Shown: positions 23,754 to 31,728, counted from the first letter of the stretch. The stretch is DNA of 64,000 nucleotides from CAIKKG01 sp037444725 (GCA_037444725.1 JBBILW010000001.1:1-64000); one strand, 5' to 3'. Notes: generated from the sequence alone by a model not told the origin. Numbers and translations are program-made.

Positions 23754-23782
23754 TTGAAAAAGGGGCAAAAATGCCGTATAAT
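23754..23782 (+). promoter_or_regulatory. Promoter of the MBL-fold - gyrA operon
   Basis: -35 TTGAAA (23754-23759), 17 bp, perfect -10 TATAAT (23777-23782); leader about 10 nt to ATG 23799. Divergent from the S1 promoter 24 bp away. Confidence 0.75.
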
Positions 23783-23798
23783 TACCGGCAGATATTCT

Positions 23799-24386
23799 AT
23801 GATAATCACGTATCAGGGTAATAATTATTTCAAAATTCAGTCGGGAGAGTTCGCTATTCTCATTGATCCGGAAAACCAACGCTCCTTCAGAGGCACTCAG
23901 ATCATCATTAATACGGTACGTCCGACCCTCGCGGAGCCAGTAGAGGGCGGCGCAGAGGGGGAGAAGCCGTTCTGGATTGAACATCAGGGCGAGTATGAGG
24001 TTAAGGGCGTGCGCGTACAGGGCTGGACAAGCGGCAACGAAGGAGACAAGAAAGTATTGACCTGCTATCGCATTATCTTTGACGAGATGACGATAGTGGT
24101 GCTCGGCCACCTGGCAGAGGAGCTGCCGCAGGCGCTCATTTCGGAACTTGCAGACGCTGATATCGCCTTCGTGCCTGCAGGAGGAAAGCCCTACCTTGCA
24201 CAAAGCGCGGTTGCAAAACTCTTGCGCCAGCTTGAGCCGGGAATCGTTATTCCGACGCTCTTCAAAGACGTGAAACCGTTTTTGAAGGAGCTTGACCAGA
24301 CCGACGTGAAGGAAGAGGAGAAGTTAGTCATTAAAAAGAAGGACATTGCACCCAAGGCGATGAAGGTGCATTGGCTCGGACAATAA
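23799..24386 (+). CDS. Degenerate metallo-beta-lactamase-fold protein (UlaG-like)
   Basis: A 195-aa protein whose N-terminus, MIITYQGNNYFKI...ILIDPENQRS, aligns with the opening of UlaG-like MBL hydrolases (GHSCFKI...LLIDP). The metal site appears lost: Gly-His-Ser is Gly-Asn-Asn, and where HxHxDH is expected the sequence reads INTVRPTLAE. Later elements such as VPAGGKPYL are still recognisable. It is therefore probably not an active metallohydrolase and may have a binding or structural role. It leads an operon with a small membrane protein (overlap TAATG) and gyrA. Confidence 0.65.
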   Translation: MIITYQGNNYFKIQSGEFAILIDPENQRSFRGTQIIINTVRPTLAEPVEGGAEGEKPFWIEHQGEYEVKGVRVQGWTSGNEGDKKVLTCYRIIFDEMTIVVLGHLAEELPQALISELADADIAFVPAGGKPYLAQSAVAKLLRQLEPGIVIPTLFKDVKPFLKELDQTDVKEEEKLVIKKKDIAPKAMKVHWLGQ

Positions 24387-24838
24387 TGTTCACACGAATC
24401 TCACAATTTATCGCTTCGCTCCGCACGGCGGACAACGCTACCAAGAAGAACTGGATAATAGGAGCTTCTGCCGTTTCGATGGTCTTCGTGATTCTTCTCT
24501 GGCTCGTGTATCTCACGCTTACCTTGCCCTCACTCCCCAGTGATACGAACACGGAAACAGGTCAGACTGCCGCCGCCACAGAAACCGCTCCGTCCGAACC
24601 TACATTCTTTTCGACATTTAGCAGGGGCATCAGCGTTCTCATACACCAGTCGGAAGCGGGACTCGCGGCATTTGCCTCAAAAATCGCGGAAAATGTTGAA
24701 ACAATAAAAAAGAGCGTTGAAAAGAAAAACGTGATAGAGGTGAAAGGACCCGAACCATCGCGCACTGCAACGACGCCGGCAACGACAACCGCAGCAACTA
24801 GCACCGAACCGACCGCCTCAACTTCGACACCTCAATAA
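24386..24838 (+). CDS. Single-pass membrane protein of unknown function
   Basis: A 150-aa protein: about 20 polar residues, one strong transmembrane helix (about 22-45), then an extracytoplasmic part with an amphipathic helix (FASKIAENVETIKKSVEKK) and a Thr/Ala/Ser/Pro-rich low-complexity tail. The start codon overlaps the preceding stop (TAATG) and gyrA follows after 1 nt, so it is co-translated with both. No family recognised. The Thr-rich tail resembles the extracellular linkers in several other membrane proteins of this window (34844, 51650). Confidence 0.65.
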   Translation: MFTRISQFIASLRTADNATKKNWIIGASAVSMVFVILLWLVYLTLTLPSLPSDTNTETGQTAAATETAPSEPTFFSTFSRGISVLIHQSEAGLAAFASKIAENVETIKKSVEKKNVIEVKGPEPSRTATTPATTTAATSTEPTASTSTPQ

Positions 24839-24839
24839 C

Positions 24840-27314
24840 ATGGCTACAAAAAAAGAAGAACCACAAGTTAATCACGGTAGAATCGAACCTCGCGAAATAA
24901 CCGACGAGCTCAAAGAGTCGTATCTCGACTATGCGATGTCCGTTATCGTTTCGCGCGCGCTTCCCGATGTGCGCGACGGATTGAAGCCCGTGCAGCGCCG
25001 CATTCTCTGGGCGATGTGGGACAGCGGACTCACGCATCAGACGAAATTCAAAAAATCCGCGAACATCGTCGGAGACGTACTCGGACGCTACCATCCGCAC
25101 GGCGATTCGTCCGTCTATGAATCAATGGTGCGTATGGCGCAGGACTTTTCACTCCGCTATCCGCTCGTTGATGGCCAGGGAAACTGGGGCTCCGTTGATG
25201 GCGATTCGGCAGCTGCGTATCGTTACACCGAAGCCAGGCTTACTAAAGTCGCCTCGGAACTTTTGACCGACATTGAGAAAGAAACAGTTGATTGGAATCC
25301 GAACTACGACAACTCCCGTGTTGAGCCTGCCTATCTTCCCGCAAAACTTCCGAACCTTCTTTTGAACGGCACCGTCGGCATCGCCGTCGGTATGGCAACT
25401 TCCATTCCTCCGCACAACTTGCTTGAGGTAGTGGACGCGGCAATTCATCTTTCAAAAAACCCGGACGCTTCGACGCGCGAACTACTTCAATTCGTTCCCG
25501 GTCCTGACTTCCCGACAGGCGGTATTATTTATGACAAGAAGGCGATAGAGGAGGCGTACTCTACCGGCCGCGGCTCCATCACTATGCGCGCCGTCGCTGA
25601 AATCGAGGAGCGCAAAGCGGGCAGCTTCCAAATCATCATCACGGAAATTCCGTATCAGGTGAACAAGTCCGACCTCATCACAAAGATGGCGGAATTGGCG
25701 CAGGAGAAAAAAATCGAAGGTATCCGCGATCTCCGCGACGAATCCGACCGCGACGGACTCCGCATTGTCGTCGAGTTGAAAAACGACGCTGCGCCGCAGA
25801 AGGTGCTGAACCAACTTTTCGAATACACCGAGCTCCAGAAGAATTTCTACTTCAACATGTTGGCGCTCGTGAACGGCATCCAGCCGCAAGTGCTCTCCCT
25901 TAAAGAAGTGCTCGGCGAGTATCTCGCGCACCGCAAAATTATTGTGCGCCGCCGCACCGAGTTCGATCTTAAGAAGGCAGAGGAGCGCGCGCATATTTTG
26001 ACGGGCTTGGTAACCGCGCTCGACGTCATCGACAAGATTATCGCGACCATCAAGAAATCGAAGGATAAGGAGGAGGCTCGTACGAACCTCATGAAGCAGT
26101 TCAAACTTTCCGAAATCCAAGCGAACGCGATTTTGGAAATGAAGCTGCAGGCGCTCGCCGCACTCGAACGCATCAAGCTCGAGGACGAGCTCGCCGAAAA
26201 GAAGAAATTCATTGCGGAGTGCCAAGCAATTTTGAAATCGCCGAAGAAGATGCTCGAAATTATCCAGAAAGAGCTCGGCGAACTCCGCGAGGCATATCCC
26301 CAGCCCCGCAAGACGCGCATTATCGCGTCCGGCCTCAAAGAATTCCGCGAGGAAGACCTTGTGCCCCAGGAAGAAATTATTATTACGATGAGCCAGGACG
26401 GTTACATCAAACGCATGCCGCCCGGTACCTTCAAGACGCAGAAGCGCGGAGGCAAGGGACTCATTGGCTCCGAACTCAAGGAGGAAGACCTCATCCGCCA
26501 GATTATCACCGCGAATACGCACGACAACGTACTCTTCTTCACGGACCGCGGACGCGTCTTCCAGACAAAAGCATACGAAATTCCCGTCGCCGCGCGCACC
26601 GCGAAAGGAAAATCAGTCCACAACTTCCTTACCATTCCGCCCGATGAGACCATCATCTCCATTGTGAGCTATGCGGATGCCGCAGGAAAAGAAAAAGGAA
26701 GCGCCACTCAGTTCCTCGTCATGGCGACACGAGAAGGCGTTATTAAAAAGACGCCGGTATCAGACTTCGTCGCCGTACGCAGAAGCGGTATTATCGCGCT
26801 CAAATTGAAGGGCGAGGACTCATTGCAGTGGGCGTCATTCTCTTCCGGTGATGACGAAATCATTCTTGTAACCGCAAACGGACAATCCATCCGCTTCAAA
26901 GAAAAGGATGTCCGCCCGATGGGCCGCACCGCTGCCGGAACTCGCGCGGTACGCCTTAAGAAGGGCGACGTGGTCGCGGGATTCGATATTATTGCGAAGG
27001 GAACGAAGGAGGACGTGCAATTCCTCGTGGTGATGGCACACGGATTTGCAAAGCAAACGCCGCTCAAGGACTACAAGACGCAAAAGCGCGGAGGAGGAGG
27101 CATTAAGACCGCGAAAATCACCGACAAAACAGGCAAAGTCATCGCGGCACGCATCATCAGCGAGGACACTGAGGAAGCAATCGCATTCTCGTCGAAGGGC
27201 CAGGCGCTCCGCACGAAACTCTCCGACATCCGTGTTGCGGGACGCGCGACGCAGGGCGTGAAAATCATGAACCTCGACGCGGGCGACTCCATTGTCGGCA
27301 TCGTCTGCCTCTAA
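24840..27314 (+). CDS. gyrA: DNA gyrase subunit A
   Basis: Breakage-reunion subunit of DNA gyrase; 824 aa. The catalytic Tyr is Tyr129 in AAAYRYTEAR. The winged-helix region HPHGDSSVYES keeps Ser90, with Glu94 at the second quinolone-contact position, as in wild-type Gram-positive enzymes. A coiled-coil arm with the globular tip spans about 370-510, and the C-terminal beta-pinwheel has the GyrA box as QKRGGKG, which marks gyrase rather than topoisomerase IV. The related QKRGGGG occurs again near the end. Third gene of the MBL-fold operon; gyrB is not in the window. Confidence 0.97.
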   Translation: MATKKEEPQVNHGRIEPREITDELKESYLDYAMSVIVSRALPDVRDGLKPVQRRILWAMWDSGLTHQTKFKKSANIVGDVLGRYHPHGDSSVYESMVRMAQDFSLRYPLVDGQGNWGSVDGDSAAAYRYTEARLTKVASELLTDIEKETVDWNPNYDNSRVEPAYLPAKLPNLLLNGTVGIAVGMATSIPPHNLLEVVDAAIHLSKNPDASTRELLQFVPGPDFPTGGIIYDKKAIEEAYSTGRGSITMRAVAEIEERKAGSFQIIITEIPYQVNKSDLITKMAELAQEKKIEGIRDLRDESDRDGLRIVVELKNDAAPQKVLNQLFEYTELQKNFYFNMLALVNGIQPQVLSLKEVLGEYLAHRKIIVRRRTEFDLKKAEERAHILTGLVTALDVIDKIIATIKKSKDKEEARTNLMKQFKLSEIQANAILEMKLQALAALERIKLEDELAEKKKFIAECQAILKSPKKMLEIIQKELGELREAYPQPRKTRIIASGLKEFREEDLVPQEEIIITMSQDGYIKRMPPGTFKTQKRGGKGLIGSELKEEDLIRQIITANTHDNVLFFTDRGRVFQTKAYEIPVAARTAKGKSVHNFLTIPPDETIISIVSYADAAGKEKGSATQFLVMATREGVIKKTPVSDFVAVRRSGIIALKLKGEDSLQWASFSSGDDEIILVTANGQSIRFKEKDVRPMGRTAAGTRAVRLKKGDVVAGFDIIAKGTKEDVQFLVVMAHGFAKQTPLKDYKTQKRGGGGIKTAKITDKTGKVIAARIISEDTEEAIAFSSKGQALRTKLSDIRVAGRATQGVKIMNLDAGDSIVGIVCL

Positions 27315-27342
27315 TCAGTCCGCAAACCCAATAGTCGCTTTC

Positions 27343-27375
27343 AAAAGAGATGCCGAAGCCGGCATCTCTTTTCAT
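27343..27375 (+). terminator. Terminator of gyrA
   Basis: Stem AAAAGAGATGCC / GGCATCTCTTTT, GAAGCC loop, T-rich end. Confidence 0.85.
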
Positions 27376-27402
27376 ATTCGTGCTCCGTGGCATCACGCCG
27401 TG

Positions 27403-27408
27403 TATAAT
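27403..27408 (+). promoter_or_regulatory. -10 box of the solute-binding protein gene
   Basis: TATAAT followed by 8 nt and the ATG at 27417; no good -35. Leaderless type. Confidence 0.5.
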
Positions 27409-27416
27409 AGAAACAT

Positions 27417-28703
27417 ATGTCAAAACCTCAGATTCTTTTTGTGGCAATCGCGGGAACTCTCATTTTTATACTCGTGCTCATTTTTGCCGGCATTCTTCCG
27501 GGTCTTCAGCCCGCACGCACAAAAGTAACGCTTAAGGTATGGGAAGTGGGGTCATACAGCATAGAAAATTCGCTAAAACTTCTTAAGTCCTCATATCCTG
27601 GCGTCACTTTCGATATTAAGAAATTCGACACCATGGATATGTATGAAAATGCGCTCCTTGAAGGATTCGCCGTCGGCAGCGCGCCCGATATTTTCATGGT
27701 CTCCGGAGAAAACTTCCCCCGTTTTTCAAATAAAATCAGCGTAGCGCCGCAAACCGGCATCACGCTCGTCCAACTTCGCAACCTCTTCCCGCAGATTGCC
27801 GAACAGGCATTCACGCTTAAGGGTCAGATTTATGCGCTCCCGCTCTCCATCGACGACCTTGCGCTCATCTATAATAGGAGTCTTTTGGGCTCTGCCGGCA
27901 TCGCCACTCCGCCGAAGACGTGGGAAGAACTCCAACAGGTTGCGCCGTCGATAACAAAGAAAGACGCGGCAGGGAACATCACGATTGCAGCGGTAACACT
28001 CGGCGGTTCGGCGCGAAGCGTTACCAATGCGGCGGACATACTCGGCGCCATGATGATGCAACGGGGTGCCGCGATGGTAAATGAAACAAATACGGCCGCA
28101 ACATTTGCGGATATACAAGGAAATACGGCCCTCTCCTACTATACGCAATTTGCAGATGCTTCAAGCTCCCTCTACACGTGGAACGACTCCATGCCGTTCT
28201 CGATAGACGCATTCGCCCAAGAAAAGGCGGCGATGACTTTCGGCTACCTTGAAGATGTGAAGCGGATAAAGGCGCGCAGTCCATACCTCAATTTTGACAT
28301 TGCGCCGCTACCGCAGCCGAAATCGCTTGTCGATGCGGGAAAATCGCTTACGTACCCGTCGTTGTACGGTTACACCGTCTCCCGCCAGTCACCGAACTAC
28401 GCAACCGCATGGAATATTCTTATCGCGCTCGCCACCAATCCCGGTAATGCGCAGGCATATCTTGATGAAACGGGCACGTCTCCCGCGCTCCTCTCGCTCA
28501 TTAGCGCATCACAAAGCAATCCGCGCATTGGCGTGTTTGCGCGGCAGGCGCTTGTCGCAAAACTCTGGCAGAAACCCAATAACTCAATGGCAAACGCTTC
28601 ATTTTCCTCAATGATTGAAAACGTAATCACCAAAAAGCTGCGCGTCAATGATGCGCTGTACCAGGCACAAAGCGAGATTAACAAGTTATTTATCCGCCAG
28701 TAA
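27417..28703 (+). CDS. Membrane-anchored extracellular solute-binding protein, family 1
   Basis: A 428-aa protein with an N-terminal membrane helix (about 6-28) followed by a type-1 (sugar-type) periplasmic binding fold: VTLKVWEVGS at the start, GSAPDIFMVSGENF near 85, LPLSIDDLALIYNRSLL with the conserved region near 145, TWEEL near 170 and a C-terminal helical part. There is no lipobox Cys; anchoring is by the uncleaved helix. No ABC permease or ATPase is next to it; instead three pilin-like genes follow on the same strand. Whether it delivers a nutrient or serves as a surface binding protein for the pilus is open. Confidence 0.8.
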   Translation: MSKPQILFVAIAGTLIFILVLIFAGILPGLQPARTKVTLKVWEVGSYSIENSLKLLKSSYPGVTFDIKKFDTMDMYENALLEGFAVGSAPDIFMVSGENFPRFSNKISVAPQTGITLVQLRNLFPQIAEQAFTLKGQIYALPLSIDDLALIYNRSLLGSAGIATPPKTWEELQQVAPSITKKDAAGNITIAAVTLGGSARSVTNAADILGAMMMQRGAAMVNETNTAATFADIQGNTALSYYTQFADASSSLYTWNDSMPFSIDAFAQEKAAMTFGYLEDVKRIKARSPYLNFDIAPLPQPKSLVDAGKSLTYPSLYGYTVSRQSPNYATAWNILIALATNPGNAQAYLDETGTSPALLSLISASQSNPRIGVFARQALVAKLWQKPNNSMANASFSSMIENVITKKLRVNDALYQAQSEINKLFIRQ

Positions 28704-28705
28704 GG

Positions 28706-28711
28706 TATAAT
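28706..28711 (+). promoter_or_regulatory. -10 box of the pilin trio
   Basis: TATAAT, 9 nt before the ATG at 28721; directly after the preceding stop codon. Confidence 0.5.
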
Positions 28712-28720
28712 AGAATACAC

Positions 28721-29143
28721 ATGATGTTTCGCTTACTCGCTGGTATTACTCTTGCCCTCGTCCTCTTCGTCGCCGTTGCTCCGCATGCGCTTGCGGCAAG
28801 TATTTGGACGGGAACCTCGTGCGTGGGCACTAGCGGAGGCCCCGACAAGCCGTGCTCCTTCTGTGACGCGCTTATTGTAGGAAGAAATATTATTACGTTT
28901 CTTACCGAGATTGCCGTGTCTATCACCACGCTCATGATAGTAGTCGGCGCAATACAATTGGTGATTGCGGGCGGCGACCCCGGAAAAATCTCTGACGCAA
29001 AAAGAACGATGGGGCGCGGTCTCACCGGACTTCTCGTCGTAATGTCCGCATGGACACTTATGAACGCGCTTCTCATATTCATCGCACGCGGCAGCGCCTC
29101 CGATCCTTCAGGTTGGAAGTGGAATGAGATACAATGTCAGTAA
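28721..29143 (+). CDS. VirB2/TrbC-like pilin protein 1
   Basis: A 140-aa protein with a signal peptide ending near APHALA-A (about residue 25), a short Cys-containing segment (TSCVGTSGG, PCSFC) and two hydrophobic helices (about 55-80 and 95-118) separated by a basic loop with GGDPGKISDAKRTM. This two-helix hairpin with a charged loop is the pattern of T4SS major pilins (VirB2/TrbC). The Cys pairs may form disulfides in the exported region. First of three tandem pilin-like genes; the T4SS-like locus is 12 kb downstream. Confidence 0.7.
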   Translation: MMFRLLAGITLALVLFVAVAPHALAASIWTGTSCVGTSGGPDKPCSFCDALIVGRNIITFLTEIAVSITTLMIVVGAIQLVIAGGDPGKISDAKRTMGRGLTGLLVVMSAWTLMNALLIFIARGSASDPSGWKWNEIQCQ

Positions 29144-29148
29144 CCATT

Positions 29149-29478
29149 ATGAAAACGTTCTCTAAGGCACTTTTTCTCACGCTCGTCCTTACCGCCGCGG
29201 CAGCACACGCGCAAACATCCGTAGCGCTCCCCAATCCGCTCGGGGGCGTAAGCACAATCGGCGACCTCCTCAATAAAATTATCGACGCGCTTATTCTTTT
29301 CGCATCGCCCGTAGTAGTAGTCATCGTCATGTATGCGGGATATTTGTTTCTTTCCGCGCGCGACGAACCGGAAAAGATTACCCAGGCCAGAAACACCATT
29401 CTCTATGCGATGCTCGGGTATGGTATAATACTAATCGCAAAGGGAATCGGGCTTATTATTCAAAGCTTCTTTTCCTAG
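29149..29478 (+). CDS. VirB2/TrbC-like pilin protein 2
   Basis: A 109-aa protein: signal peptide cleaved probably after AAAHAQ (about residue 21), then two transmembrane helices (about 45-70 and 82-105) around the charged loop SARDEPEKITQARN. ATG 29149 (MKTFSKALF) gives a normal signal peptide, whereas an earlier ATG at 29134 would add five residues and overlap the upstream gene. The loop resembles GGDPGKISDAKR of protein 1, supporting common ancestry. Confidence 0.7.
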   Translation: MKTFSKALFLTLVLTAAAAHAQTSVALPNPLGGVSTIGDLLNKIIDALILFASPVVVVIVMYAGYLFLSARDEPEKITQARNTILYAMLGYGIILIAKGIGLIIQSFFS

Positions 29479-29525
29479 AAAAGGTCGAGTTGTACATTGC
29501 AGACCATTCAAACTTATTACTGAAC

Positions 29526-29873
29526 ATGAAAACACTTGTAAAATACGCATCATTTGCAGCAGCAATCGCTCCCGTTCTCGCATTCGCGCAGGCAGCACCT
29601 GGCGACGTGACCGGAGGAACACAGGGACGCATCACATCACTTACCGGAGTCTGGACTATTGTGCAGACGGCAGTTAATTGGCTCGTCGCCATTTTCTTCC
29701 TCTATGCAACGATTCAGTTCCTTTTGGCAGGCTGGGAGTATCTTAGCTCCAAGGGTGATGAATCGAAGGTGACGGAAGTGAGGAATCGCCTTCTCTATGG
29801 AGTCATCGGCGTCGCGGTAGGACTTCTTGCATTCTCAGTCCCCGCTATCGTGAGGACATTCGTGGGTGCATAA
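29526..29873 (+). CDS. VirB2/TrbC-like pilin protein 3
   Basis: A 115-aa protein with signal peptide (cleavage near VLAFAQA), then two hydrophobic helices (about 44-68 and 88-110) and the loop SSKGDESKVTEVRNR. ATG 29526 was chosen because it gives the complete signal peptide; the longer frame adds polar residues only. The three genes differ in length and loop sequence, so they may be alternative or mixed subunits of one fibre. Confidence 0.7.
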   Translation: MKTLVKYASFAAAIAPVLAFAQAAPGDVTGGTQGRITSLTGVWTIVQTAVNWLVAIFFLYATIQFLLAGWEYLSSKGDESKVTEVRNRLLYGVIGVAVGLLAFSVPAIVRTFVGA

Positions 29874-29899
29874 TTACAACCGATACTACGTTACAAAGG

Positions 29900-29937
29900 C
29901 TCCTCTCTGCTTCACAGCAAGGGGAGTTTTTGATTCC
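29900..29937 (+). terminator. Terminator after the pilin trio
   Basis: Imperfect stem with CTCC / GGAG base and AGC / GCT inner pairing, followed by TTTTTG. A second hairpin CCCTTC / GAAGGG lies at about 29936-29960. Confidence 0.6.
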
Positions 29938-30011
29938 CTTCTTCGCTAAAGCTACGAAGGGCACGGTATTAGAAAAGTAGGAAAATTGGTGTATATTTAT
30001 GGAAAGTATTT

Positions 30012-30094
30012 GCTCCCGTGGCGGAACTGGCATACGCGCAGCGCTTAGGACGCTGTCCCCAAAAGGGTTAGAGGTTCAAATCCTCTCGGGAGCA
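30012..30094 (+). tRNA. tRNA-Leu (anticodon UAG)
   Basis: 83-nt class II tRNA: acceptor GCTCCCG / CGGGAGC, anticodon stem CAGCG / CGCTG with loop CTTAGGA (anticodon UAG), long variable arm TCCCCAAAAGGG, T-loop TTCAAAT, discriminator A, CCA not encoded. Confidence 0.95.
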
Positions 30095-30101
30095 CAAAAT
30101 G

Positions 30102-30125
30102 ACTCCACCGTTTAGGTGGAGTTTG
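30102..30125 (+). terminator. Hairpin after tRNA-Leu
   Basis: ACTCCACC / GGTGGAGT stem, 5-nt loop, tail TTTG. It probably ends the tRNA transcript and merges directly into the inverted tRNA 3' fragment. Confidence 0.65.
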
Positions 30126-30259
30126 TGCTCCGAGGATTTGAACGGGAAAGGGGTCGGGGAAACGGAAGTTTCCCCGTGGCGGAGCACACGAACCGCTGGG
30201 TTCGTGAGAGGCGAGCGATATGCGCGAGCCGACGTTCAATTACCTCTCGGGAGCACAAA
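30122..30259. repeat. tRNA-Leu tail element with tRNA fragments
   Basis: Non-coding segment made of pieces of the adjacent tRNA: an inverted copy of its 3' end (30122-30143, two bases shorter), a copy of the 5' region CCCGTGGCGGA (30172-30182 area) and a direct copy of the 3' end (30234-30259, GTTCAATTACCTCTCGGGAG...). Perfect hairpins lie between: CGGGGAAAC / GTTTCCCCG (30155-30176) and CACGAACC / GGTTCGTG (30187-30206). It cannot fold into a functional tRNA because the acceptor stem does not pair. Confidence 0.65.
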
Positions 30260-30270
30260 CGCACTAACAA

Positions 30271-30338
30271 ATAACTAATCACTTACAACAAATAACGCAG
30301 AGCAGTCGCTCCCTCCATCGTTATAAGTGATTAGTTAT
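30271..30338. repeat. 15-bp perfect inverted repeat at the recombinase 3' end
   Basis: ATAACTAATCACTTA (30271-30285) and its exact reverse complement (30324-30338), 38 bp apart. The right arm covers the stop codon of the recombinase. No T-tract follows on the minus strand, so it is not a typical terminator. Confidence 0.8.
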
Positions 30339-31227
30339 CAGTTTCTTTCCGTCTGCGAGCATGAAACGCCTCATGCACTTCGCGGAGCTCTTTATTCGTA
30401 AGGTGAGTATATACCTGTGTCGTCGCAATGTTTGCGTGGCCCAAGAGCTCCTGCACCGAGCGGAGGTCTGCGCCGTTCACAAGCAAGTCGGTCGCGAACG
30501 AGTGCCGTAACTCATGCGGGTGCACATGCTTTGCGATGCCTGCCGCACGGGCGTAGTGATCAACAAGACGCTGAATGGTCCGCGGGATAATACGCTCCAT
30601 CGGCTTGCCGCTTTTCGAAAGACTTATGAAAAGCGCCTCATCCGCATCAGTCCGTTTTTTTAAATAATCCTTGATTGCCGTGCGAGCACCGGCCGAGAGA
30701 AAGACAACGCGGATTTTCTCTCCCTTTCCACGCACGGAAAGCTCTCCGCGCTCAAGGTCCAAATATCTCGAGAGCGCGCAAATTTCGGAAACGCGGAGAC
30801 CGGTCGAAAAGAGAACCTCGAGAATCGCGCGATCGCGGAGCGCGCGGAGCGAATCACCCTTCGGTGCGGCAAGGAGCCGCACCAGTTCTTTATACTCAAG
30901 CACCTCGATGTCGCGTCGCGCGATTTTGGGAAGCTCGATGGTTTCCGGCGCAAGTGACTTCACGCCGCGCTTCACGAAATACTTTAAAAGATTACGAAGC
31001 GCGATGACGTAATAGCTCTGTGTAATCTTTTTCATGCCGCGCCGCGAGAGCGACACGCGAAAACTTCTGACAACCGCGTCGGTAATATCGGTAGGGGATT
31101 TCACTCCCGTTTCTTTCACGAACAAGGCAAGATAGCGTTCGTAATTCTCCCGCGTTTTTAACGAGCGATTTTTTTCAATCTCAAGATAATCGAGGTACTC
31201 CTTACAAAGGTCTTTTACATTCGCCAT
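30331..31227 (-). CDS. Tyrosine recombinase, XerC/XerD type
   Basis: A 298-aa site-specific recombinase. The N-terminal SAM-like core-binding domain spans about 1-90, the catalytic domain the rest, with the R-H-R-H-Y set visible: STGLRVSE (Arg near 145), HPHELRH near 236-241, LGHANIATT (His near 262) and Tyr in QVYTHL near 272. Length and motifs fit chromosomal Xer proteins that resolve dimers with FtsK, and also simple integrases. The position next to a tRNA-Leu with duplicated fragments leaves an integrase origin possible. ATG 31227 is preceded by GGAG and by TACAAT; the longer frame overlaps the divergent gene. Confidence 0.88.
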   Translation of the reverse strand: MANVKDLCKEYLDYLEIEKNRSLKTRENYERYLALFVKETGVKSPTDITDAVVRSFRVSLSRRGMKKITQSYYVIALRNLLKYFVKRGVKSLAPETIELPKIARRDIEVLEYKELVRLLAAPKGDSLRALRDRAILEVLFSTGLRVSEICALSRYLDLERGELSVRGKGEKIRVVFLSAGARTAIKDYLKKRTDADEALFISLSKSGKPMERIIPRTIQRLVDHYARAAGIAKHVHPHELRHSFATDLLVNGADLRSVQELLGHANIATTQVYTHLTNKELREVHEAFHARRRKETDN

Positions 31228-31266
31228 TATCTCCATTGTATCACGCATATATTGTGCGACAGATAA

Positions 31267-31295
31267 TTGACCTGCATTTTGTGCGGGCGTAGAGT
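31267..31295 (+). promoter_or_regulatory. Promoter of the 97-aa protein gene
   Basis: TTGACC (31267-31272), 17 bp, TAGAGT (31290-31295); leader about 39 nt including a strong SD AAGGAGG 5-6 nt before ATG 31341. One of the few SD-led genes here. Confidence 0.5.
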
Positions 31296-31340
31296 ATGTA
31301 CAGAACCTTTTAACCCGCAGGACCCCTATAAGGAGGGAAT

Positions 31341-31634
31341 ATGACACTCGAAAGAACAAAGAGAGTACTCGCATCAAGCGAGGATGGAGACGGACAGAGC
31401 GTGGAGCTCATCGCGTATGGACCATACGAGAAGACGGTCACTTCGTCCACTGAAGGCGTGCCCGTGCGCATCAACGGCACGAAGCAGGTGATTCAGCTCC
31501 AGACCCGCTACCCCACGTGGGAATCGCTCTACGTCGTGAAGGTACGTGGTGAATCGGTCCTCAACACGTACGTTGCGCACATTGCCTGGGACAAGTTCAA
31601 CAGCGCCATCGGCCTCGATCAGGTTGGCGCCTGA
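31341..31634 (+). CDS. Hypothetical protein, 97 aa
   Basis: Small soluble protein without membrane segments or Cys. It contains VELIAYGPYEKTV, a Gln/Thr-rich middle (KQVIQLQTRYPTWESLYVVKV) and a C-terminal NTYVAHIAWDKFNSA; predicted mixed alpha/beta. No family recognised. The strong SD, its own promoter and its own terminator indicate an efficiently expressed monocistronic gene, in contrast to the leaderless neighbours. Ends with a TGA stop. Divergent from the tyrosine recombinase; functional connection unknown. Confidence 0.7.
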   Translation: MTLERTKRVLASSEDGDGQSVELIAYGPYEKTVTSSTEGVPVRINGTKQVIQLQTRYPTWESLYVVKVRGESVLNTYVAHIAWDKFNSAIGLDQVGA

Positions 31635-31644
31635 CCCCCAACCC

Positions 31645-31678
31645 ACGCACAAGCCATACACCGCTTGTGCGTTTTTTA
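31645..31678 (+). terminator. Terminator of the 97-aa gene
   Basis: ACGCACAAGC / GCTTGTGCGT stem, 8-nt loop, T6 tail. Confidence 0.88.
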
Positions 31679-31728
31679 ATACATTTCACCAATTTTTGAC
31701 CCTGTAGGACGCATAAGGTCTATATTTT

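Noticed and set aside
30045..30239. 64-codon minus-strand frame across tRNA-Leu and its tail
   Set aside because: Classic spurious frame from the antisense of a tRNA; no homology-like features and no promoter.
30122..30259. Second functional tRNA-Leu
   Set aside because: The acceptor halves do not pair, there is no anticodon arm, and part of the sequence is an inverted copy; it is a tRNA-derived element.
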